NCBI GenBank assembly: GCA_012861695.1
Contig: JAAOOA010000274.1
Location: 201,501 to 265,500, forward strand
DNA from: Trematomus loennbergii
Lineage: Eukaryota; Chordata; Actinopteri; Perciformes; Nototheniidae
Reading direction: 5' to 3'
Length of the DNA stretch: 64,000 bases
The position numbers and the translations under genes were made by a program. The notes below the pieces were generated by a model. That model was not told the origin of the DNA and searched no databases. It worked only from the letters and a program-made list of their open reading frames with translations. This document shows, piece by piece, positions 57,301 through 64,000 of this stretch; position 1 is the first letter of the stretch; each line of letters starts with the position of its first letter.

Positions 57301-60300
57301 GGTGAAACTAGACGGAGATAAAGCCAAGGCAGAGGAGGAGAAATATGAAGATTATCTACAGGCGGCGATCGACAATGACGTGACGAAATCAGAGGAACAA
57401 CGTTACAACACTGGAGATGGAGACAGATTGGATGAGAATAACATGAGAAATGGAAGTGATGATGATGCAGAGAAACACAGTGAAAGGCTAGAAGAGGAAG
57501 AAGAGCAGGGCGTTGCGGAAGAGTCGGATGATCTGGAAGAGTCTTCTAGCAACAAAGACATCAAGTTTATCGACTCTAAAGTGGATTTCAGCCGGATGAC
57601 GTACGACGAGATGTGTGCGGAGTGGGAGGGAAACCTCAGACACACGAGGGGTGAAGAGAAACCTGTTCATACACATCAATGCAATCTGGCTGTTTATCTG
57701 AAACATTGTGAAAATCACGTCGTTAAAATTGATGTCTGAACAACAATCACTCCTAGTGTGATTTTCAAACCGTGAGAGGCTCAATATTTATTTAATGGGA
57801 GGGGATGATTGTCAAAATACACATTTTATTATATTTTTGCTACAGTGAAGACACGGCGTATTTACCATAATTAAGAAATCAAAATCAAATGTACGTTTTG
57901 ATTTGCTACATTTTTGTACGTACTACACCAAGACATTTTATGATGTACTTTAATTGTATTTATTTATTGAATAGCCAATCATTTCTTTACAAATACTATA
58001 CAGTGACTTTTATATCAAGTATGAAAATAGAAAACTTTGGGGTTACAAATACACCTAACATTCAATGGATAAGAATCGACTAACATTTTCACATCCCTTT
58101 TAACTTAAAATAACAATGTCTACAAAGATGTGTCCGTCAAATGATATTATCTTTCTTCAAACGAATGATTCAGGTCTGTTTGATTCAGAAAATGTTAGGA
58201 GAAAGTTAACGGCGAGTAACCAGCACAGGATCAAAAAGTTTGACCAAAACTTCCTGACTAAAATCAAGACGAGTTAGTATTAATACGCTCATTTCCCTTT
58301 AGGATAAGTCATAGAAAAGTTATTTAGCTAACGTCGAAGGTACAGTTTCTGTCTCAATATTCCAGGCAGACGTCCCCTTGGAGATGTAATGGTTAAAGGA
58401 CATCCTGCTGATGATATTAAAATGTTCTGTTTGTTTGTCAGACGCAGCGAGCTTTCTGGATGAGCGTCTGGCCGATCTGCGTTTATCACCGTCGTCTCAG
58501 AGAGACTTTGAGACGGAGAACGAAGACGTCAGCGGTCGGAGCGAAACTCAGAGCTCAGACATAGAGGAAGGCTCTCTGAGTGCCTTCGAATCCTACATCA
58601 GAGGCATGGTGGGTAATGTAGTCTCCCAGAATGACATGGCAAACAAGGCCTGTTTGTGTTTCTTTAAAAAAAAACGTCTTAATTTGTCCCTAAATGCGAC
58701 TTTATTGTGGTTTCATTTTGCACAGACTCGGGCTAAAAGTGACGGTGACCTCAGACCCAAACCCAAATCCTGTAAGCCGACAGAAACACAATGTACCAAT
58801 TCATATTTATGTTTTAATGACTGTTTTATAATTGATCATATGTTGGGATGTTTCAGTCATCAGACCCGTGATGAATCAGCAAACTATAAAGAAGACGGAC
58901 CCGGTAGCCAAGTGAGTTATACACATGATGAAATACACATATATATCCGTTTGGAAATTGCAATATCGGTCAGAATATTCTCAATTTACTTTGTTTACGG
59001 ATACACAAGATACTAAAGGGATTACACAAGATACTTAACACATCCACGAGATACTAAGACATGTTCTATGGCTCATGTTGGTCTCATAGTTGACCCACTG
59101 ACTCTCTCCTCTGCAGGTACTTCCAGTATAAGCAGCTCTGGGAAATGTTCAAGCTTCCAGGAGAGAGCGACAGGAGAGCTATCCGCATGGAGATAAAGGT
59201 ATGAAAAATATCTCAGAAAGTTACCAAATATTTACTTTCAGCGTCCTTTAACAAATGCATACTTTTCCAAACTAAAATGTTTCCTTTCTGCTTTTCTTGG
59301 TCAAGTTTTTAAAAGTTGTTTCATTGTTAGAACGGTTGGCTATTGTTACACAAGGAGCCACAGTAAATATTAATAATCAACTCTTTATCGTACTAGTTCC
59401 ACTTGTACTTGATTATTTCCATCGTATGTAACTTAATCCTTGTTTCTACTCCACTTCATATAGTGTCTACATATTGTACTTTATACTCCACTACATTTAT
59501 CTGACAGCTTAAATGACTTTTCAGGTTTTAAAAATGATATCCCTCTCCAGTGTAGGTTAATTTACTGAAGGACAACGTGTTCCCACAGTTGAACTAAATG
59601 CACTTTGAAAAGCCCTCTCTCTAGATGGAGATCGCATTGTTGACTTTGTAGAGATAAGAGGTTCTCACAGGACAAAGCTACACACATATGATGTAGAATA
59701 TGATGCACTGCTGTAGATTGAAATACCCAGATACTGAATCACTTGTTTATTCACGAAGCGTTCCCATGTTTTGCTTTCAGGAGCAACTTGCATACCAACC
59801 TCCAGCGGTGAGTATTTCCTCAAACATTCTCTATAAAGCTGCTCTAGGAAAACAAAGTTGAGCCAAAATGAGTTGTCAAAGGCTGGCCTGTAGTCTTTGA
59901 CTGCTATATGATGTAGGGCAGGGGGGGGGGGGGGTCAAACTCAAATACACAGTGGGCCAAAATAAAATAAATGGGTGCTAGTCGAGGGCCGGACTGGTTC
60001 AATGTTTATTGCAGAACTTATTGAAATGAACTTATTGCACATATTAAACCTGGAACTAACAAAGCTTAAATGATTGCCTATAAAAACAACATTAAACATT
60101 AAATAATCAGTTGCATTCATTTCTTATGGCTCCATCTGCAGCTTTTCAGGAGTCATTTCTTATGATTACATAAGCTTCAACAAAACTATATTTCCCTCAA
60201 AGAAAAACCCAAACATGCCCTGTTGTCGTGAGAGAGAAAGTGCAGAAGGAAACATCCATGTAAACTCAGTGTGCTGCTCTGTGATGCTAGCTCAAGCCAG

Positions 60301-60899
60301 ATACTTGGCATCTCATCTTGGGTGCAAGGTCATCAATGTTTGGGGTCAGGCTCTGAGTTGAGGAGACCCTCAGGATTGAGTGAAGGTGTGCGTGCAATAT
60401 ACCGGCGGGCCAGATCTAATAGTAATTAGAAATTATCCTGCGGGCCGAAATTAAATCCACCAAGGGCCTGATTTGGCCCCCGGGCCTTGAGTTTGACACA
60501 TGTGGTGTAGGACATTTGTTGTTGAATGTTACTGTTTGGCAATGATAACATTTCAAACGTAGCCTACTGTATGTAACTACAGCAATACGTGTATATATAA
60601 TGTGATCATATTTGCCCAGAAACCTATTGTGTGATCAGCTGTATCGAACCTCAAATCAAATACACTAGATATAAATATATCAGTTTAGCTCAATTGTCTT
60701 CCCTGGACTGGAACATTTCAGAATGGATCCACATTCATGTAAAACTAAACGTAGTGTTGTTGTGTTGCAGCCTAAACCTCGGAGGGTTTTTGTTCCGAAC
60801 TCCTACGTGGTGCCGACGGAGAAGAAGCGCTCGGCTCTGCGATGGGAGATCAGAAACGATTTAGCCAACGGGCTTCCTCACAGATTCAGCTACAGATGA
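52765..60899 (+). CDS. hyls1: HYLS1 centriolar and ciliogenesis protein, 11 coding exons
   Basis: A core centriole protein needed for cilium formation. Coding exons: 52765-52864, 53079-53185, 53686-53759, 54424-54663, 55045-55100, 58442-58608, 58726-58771, 58857-58911, 59117-59198, 59781-59807, 60771-60899; about 360 residues (human 299). The N-terminus [20 protein letters not shown] has the HYLS-type helix with ...[11 protein letters not shown]. The middle [20 protein letters not shown] corresponds to the human KRKVLR...VTDES region. The C-terminus is strongly conserved: [18 protein letters not shown] and [20 protein letters not shown]. Oddities: exon 53079-53185 meets a stop unless one base is added (about 53121-53133), and exon 54424-54663 changes frame between its YAQHSVSL part and its FIKRKVLR part. 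A long ORF lies in intron 55101-58441. Confidence 0.9.
53079..53185 (+). CDS. hyls1: hyls1 exon 3 (contains -1 nt defect)
   Basis: Starts [14 protein letters not shown] in phase with exon 2 and then hits TGA at 53135-53137. Adding one base in the CCCCCTCCCTC run (53121-53131) gives an open frame through [17 protein letters not shown] and the exit phase needed by the next exon. Confidence 0.65.
53186..53577 (+). mobile_element. 5'-truncated LINE (L2/Rex-like) tail
   Basis: Reading plus: [38 protein letters not shown], then an untranslated tail GACCTTGAGAGCTTTGAAAG...ATAAAATAAATG with (ATT)n at the end. This is a typical RT C-terminus and 3' end of fish LINEs. It begins right behind hyls1 exon 3. 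Confidence 0.75.
54097..54368. repeat. (TCTG)n/(TCTA)n microsatellite
   Basis: About 270 nt of compound TCTG and TCTA repeats with TATATATC interruptions, shortly before hyls1 exon 54424-54663. Produces spurious Cys/Leu/Ser ORFs. Confidence 0.95.
54424..54663 (+). CDS. hyls1: hyls1 exon 5 (frame change inside)
   Basis: Phase 0 start [20 protein letters not shown]; the end must be read one frame later ([13 protein letters not shown]) to match HYLS1 and to splice to 55045. The 240-nt length is off by +1 or -2, probably within the C-rich 54540-54640. Confidence 0.7.
55501..57739 (+). CDS. Unidentified acidic repeat protein ORF nested in hyls1 intron
   Basis: The segments 55501-about 55730 ([20 protein letters not shown]), 55713-about 55918 and 55943-57739 continue one another in composition but in successive frames, each shifted by one missing base. 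The second shift is visible directly: CACTCCCACCAGG in one repeat unit is CACTCCACCAGG in the next. Reconciled, about 746 residues. It has imperfect repeats ([38 protein letters not shown]), is highly rich in Glu/Asp/Ser, and ends with a less acidic part [23 protein letters not shown] precedes the ATG and no splice sites are needed. I find no canonical AATAAA in the next 700 nt. It may be a nested intronless gene or an alternative exon of hyls1; I do not recognise the family. Confidence 0.55.
59117..60899 (+). CDS. hyls1: hyls1 C-terminal exons with HYLS box
   Basis: Exons 59117-59198 ([17 protein letters not shown]), 59781-59807 (EQLAYQPPA) and 60771-60899 ([20 protein letters not shown] and on to the stop TGA at 60897-60899). 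This part aligns with the most conserved region of HYLS1, required for function in cilia. No frame defects here. Confidence 0.93.
59918..60504. mobile_element. hAT (Charlie-like) MITE
   Basis: Begins with a CAGGGG end (with a G homopolymer), TCAAACTCAAATACACAGTG, GGCCAAAA; ends TTGGCCCCCGGGCCTTGAGT and TTGACACATGTG. Flanks share TGTAGG. In the hyls1 intron before the last exon. Confidence 0.65.
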
Positions 60900-60919
60900 T
60901 TTTTTAAATACAACCTTTT

Positions 60920-60925
60920 TTTATT
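60920..60925 (-). terminator. Polyadenylation signal AATAAA (mrpl4)
   Basis: On the minus strand AATAAA lies about 80 nt after the mrpl4 stop codon, inside the hyls1 3' UTR. Confidence 0.5.
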
Positions 60926-60958
60926 ACAATTGGCATTATTATTGTTTGTGTGTGACAT

Positions 60959-60964
60959 AATAAA
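60959..60964 (+). terminator. Polyadenylation signal AATAAA (hyls1)
   Basis: Canonical hexamer 60 nt after the hyls1 stop codon and 42 nt before the mrpl4 stop codon on the other strand. Confidence 0.65.
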
Positions 60965-61005
60965 CACATGAAGAAAACATGAATAGTTTCTGTTGATGTG
61001 GGGTC

Positions 61006-63895
61006 TCACGGGAGGTCAGAGTACGGCAGGGAGAACGGGTACAGGGCCGAGAAGCGCACGTCGTGCCAGAGCAGCTTCTCCTCCAGGAACCTGACGGCGT
61101 TCAGAGTCAGGACGAGGGCTTCGTGTTTCAGCATGCTGTGCACGTTCAGACCTGAGGAACACAAAGCACCTGCTAGTTTAGTTTGTTTACAGCAGGGGTG
61201 TCCAAAATGCGGCCCACGGACCATTTTGAATCGGCCCTCAGCAAATTCTAAAAGTATAATGGAATATGGAAATGAAACTTGTCTTATATTGTACTTCTTA
61301 AATATAAATAAAAAAATATATCACACAGTGTTCATGTGTTAATAAGCCCACTTCTCAAATACAGTCAGTCAGTTAAAGTTAGAAACATTTTCTAACAAAT
61401 CTTAGTTGATAAGAAAAAAGCCCAATGATTTTAAAACAAGAAGCTTGAAATAAACCGTTCATATTTCTCCTTATTATAATCACTCTGAGGCTTCTGCTTT
61501 AAGGGATGAGCTGCCAACACTCACAAGCATCATTTTTATTCGACTACTAGTAGATACTTTGAACATATAAAAACACTAATCATGCACTACTAATCTAAAC
61601 AGTATTTCACAAGGTAACTTAAATTGGCTAGACCTTTAAACCAAAAATGTAAATGCTCATACATGTGTTGGTTAGTTTCTTTAAAATATTGAAGTACATT
61701 TTGCTGATAATGCAGGACCTTTAATCTTAAGTATTTTAAGAACATCTTCAACATCTGTACTTACATACCTTGTTCCTTCTACAAAAGTAAATTAATTCAT
61801 GCCAAATTAACACACATGTTAAAGGTCCCATGTCATGGCCATTTCTACTGATCATAATTCCATTGTTGAGGTCTACTAGAATCGATTCACAATGTTCCAA
61901 ACTCACATTGGTTTCTCACAGCATCTCTGTATAGTATGTGTATTCACTCTCTGTCCTACACGGCTTGTTGGAGCTCCTGTCCCCCCCTCCCTGTGAGCCC
62001 ACCACCGATACAGCGGAGCATCAGTGATTATGTGTTACAATGGCGTTTGATAGAAACCAGAAAATGACACCAGTAATGACAAACAGATGAGAATGCTGCG
62101 TGGGGTCTGGGTGCCGTGTTGGTGGGACGTTGCGGGGCTCGCTGCTGGAGCGGACAGTGTGAGCTGGCTTACTGGTGTCGTTTCCTGGTTGCTGCGTGGG
62201 GTCTACGAGACAGCGAGACACCGCGGAACTCAGCCTGAGCACACACACACACTCACAGCCTGAGCCGCTGAGTAGCGCGGCTGAGAAAAGATAAGGCTGA
62301 GTGTGTGTGTGTGAGGAGCTCCACGGATTGGTCCATTTGGTCGTTACGTCACAAAAAAATGGAAAAGGAGAAATGTCCAACGAGGCGTTCTGGGGCAGCA
62401 TAGACATAAGCTGTGTTAGAGTTTTACTCGCTACAGGGTGTACTTTGAGGGTTTGTGACTCTGCAGACCGTTTACATGCAGAGAAAGCAACATAACACAC
62501 AAGGGGACGGGTGATAACCGGAAAAGCATGACATGGGACCTTTAAAGTTTTAAATAATGGTGTGTTAAAACATTTTGTGGAGGAGTTCCACTTTGAAAGT
62601 GCAAATTATAAGAACACACTTTCTCTTCAGCAATATCATTATTCTGTCAAATCACATCCAATGCCACAAAGAGGTCATGGATGTAGGAAAGCTTATTTTA
62701 ATATTTTATAATGTCCGTTTAATTTGTAAGTGGAAATTCTTTCAAAGCGCATGTTTCCTTGTTGAAGTCTTGTTTTCAAAGCCAACAGTCAGTGGGCATC
62801 ACACAGACATCCATATGCTTTCTGGCATCTATTGGTTGATATGTCTCCAGATCAAACGTCCAGTAACTATTCTCAAGACTTCAGCTCCGTGCAAGAAAGC
62901 TTGTGAGTTGTATCGCCTTTTTTAATAATGCTGCGGATAACTTACCGATAGCAGGAATAATGTTCACTGTCTTCAGGTTAGCTGTCGCCTGGAGGGTGTT
63001 CTCAGAGAACTCTTCACCTCTGAAAGAGAACAGGAGGGTCAGCGATGCACGAACCACAAGAAGAAATGTGTTTTAAAGATGGAGTCGCTGTTGATACTCA
63101 CACGTCTACGATCAACACGGACTCCCCCCAGTGTTTGTGTTTGATGAGGTCCAGCAGGTACTGAGGGTCGGGGGAGGGGAGGTCCAGAGAGTCCACCACG
63201 TACAGGTAGTCCTGCAAACATATATATATACAAGTTCAACATGGGGGCAACACTGCAAAAGAAAAAAGCTGAACATATTAGAAAAAACAATGAGCTTGTT
63301 TTTTGTCATCTCTTGCAAACAATACTTACATTTTTAAGAATATGCAGGTTGATGGATAAAATAATTGCTAGCCAAGACATTAAACGTTGATTTACTGCTT
63401 CGTATAAACAGATGGAAATGAAATGACATGTTTTTATTGACATACTAACTTTTTTTCCAGAAAAACACAATTTATATTTTTTGACATTTTATCATCACAC
63501 ATTATTTGTGTTTATTAAATCTGAAAGACACGCTTAAAATAACATTAGCATGTATTTACTGTGCTTTCAGTTCATCTGCAATTAGGAAAATGATTATATT
63601 GGAAATGCACAGAACTCAAAATGATGTCTAGACAAAAAGTTAAAAACCAATCATTCAGAAAACATCTTCAAAACAAGAATGTGTTAGTATGGTAGAGAAC
63701 ATTTCACAGTATAGTATGCCATTATAATTCAATCATAAATGTCACAATATGTTGTTGTTGTTGTTGTTCTTGAACACATTTTCCTCACCTGAGCCATCTT
63801 GGAGCTCAGAGCCACTTTGAGTCCCTGCACTCGGAGCTTCATGGGCAGCATGTAGTAATAACTGGTGGGGCCTCGGGGTCCGTTAGCCACGCCGC
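61006..63895 (-). CDS. mrpl4: Mitochondrial ribosomal protein L4 (uL4m), last four exons
   Basis: A component of the large subunit of the mitochondrial ribosome. Exons: 63789-63895 ([36 protein letters not shown]), 63102-63211 ([32 protein letters not shown]), 62946-63019 ([25 protein letters not shown]) and 61006-61151 ([20 protein letters not shown] ... [12 protein letters not shown], stop at 61006-61008). All phases agree and no frame defect is seen. The 5' part lies beyond the window. The C-terminus ends at SDLP, shorter than the human extension after SDFP. Confidence 0.93.
61195..61320. mobile_element. hAT (Charlie-like) fragment
   Basis: Begins CAGGGGTGTCCAAAATGCGG then CCCACGGACCATTTTG, like the ends of hAT Charlie-type elements. 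Only one end is clear. In the last mrpl4 intron. Confidence 0.45.
61819..62545. mobile_element. piggyBac-like MITE (727 bp) with perfect 17-bp inverted ends
   Basis: TTAA at 61819-61822 and 62542-62545. Inverted ends AAAGGTCCCATGTCATG and CATGACATGGGACCTTT are exact reverse complements. It lies in the mrpl4 intron 61152-62945. No transposase ORF; a 159-aa minus ORF inside has no support. Confidence 0.85.
63212..63788. other. mrpl4 intron, nothing recognised
   Basis: AT-rich, with a short (TTG)n at about 63752-63768. No repeats or exons recognised. Confidence 0.5.
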
Positions 63896-64000
63896 CTGAA
63901 GAGAAACACACAAACCATCAGACTCACACCGGGTTATAACCTGTGGACACAACGGTGTTCATCTCCAATGATGCGAAACAGGAAAGGCAACAGATCAGAC

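Noticed and set aside
55649..57784. Several minus-strand ORFs (up to 146 aa)
   Set aside because: Shadows of the acidic plus-strand ORF; their Ser/Phe composition is the reverse complement of Glu/Asp codons.
62021..62500. 159-aa minus-strand ORF
   Set aside because: Lies entirely inside a piggyBac-like MITE and shows no transposase motif.

Overview
This is a teleost fish nuclear window, probably a percomorph. Genes are split by GT-AG introns, the exons match vertebrate families, and introns and spacers are full of fish-type MITEs (piggyBac-like with TTAA ends, hAT-like with 8-bp duplications), truncated LINEs and minisatellites. There are no prokaryotic features, CRISPR arrays or rRNA/tRNA genes that I can support.

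Layout: (1) 207-899, minus strand: the last exons of an unidentified gene. (2) 7419-about 19950, plus strand: ptp4a1 (PRL-1 phosphatase), five coding exons, with an upstream ORF in its leader and a CCIQ prenylation tail. (3) about 21960-51076, minus strand: col9a1, encoding the short form of the collagen IX alpha1 chain. I resolve 32 exons covering signal peptide, COL3, NC3, COL2, NC2, COL1 and NC1. No NC4 exons are present; the next gene starts about 0.6 kb upstream. (4) about 51660-60964, plus strand: hyls1 (centriole/cilium protein), head to head with col9a1. One of its introns holds a long, acidic, apparently intronless ORF (55501-57739) that I cannot identify. (5) 61006-63895, minus strand: the last four exons of mrpl4, tail to tail with hyls1; the rest lies beyond the window.

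The genes have no common pathway; they are ordinary neighbours: phosphatase, cartilage collagen, ciliary protein, mitochondrial ribosomal protein. Neighbour geometry is tight at two places: a shared col9a1/hyls1 promoter region and converging hyls1/mrpl4 3' ends.

The most notable signals are: a piggyBac-like MITE family (four copies) carrying a 37-bp minisatellite that ranges from 3 to about 46 units; a 57-bp minisatellite in two introns of col9a1; three transposon ends lying 12-30 nt from col9a1 splice sites; and single-base length defects in conserved exons of ptp4a1, col9a1 and hyls1, best explained as consensus errors in the assembly rather than three decaying genes. I found no convincing new biological system. 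The acidic nested ORF and the minisatellite-carrying MITE are the best candidates for something undescribed.
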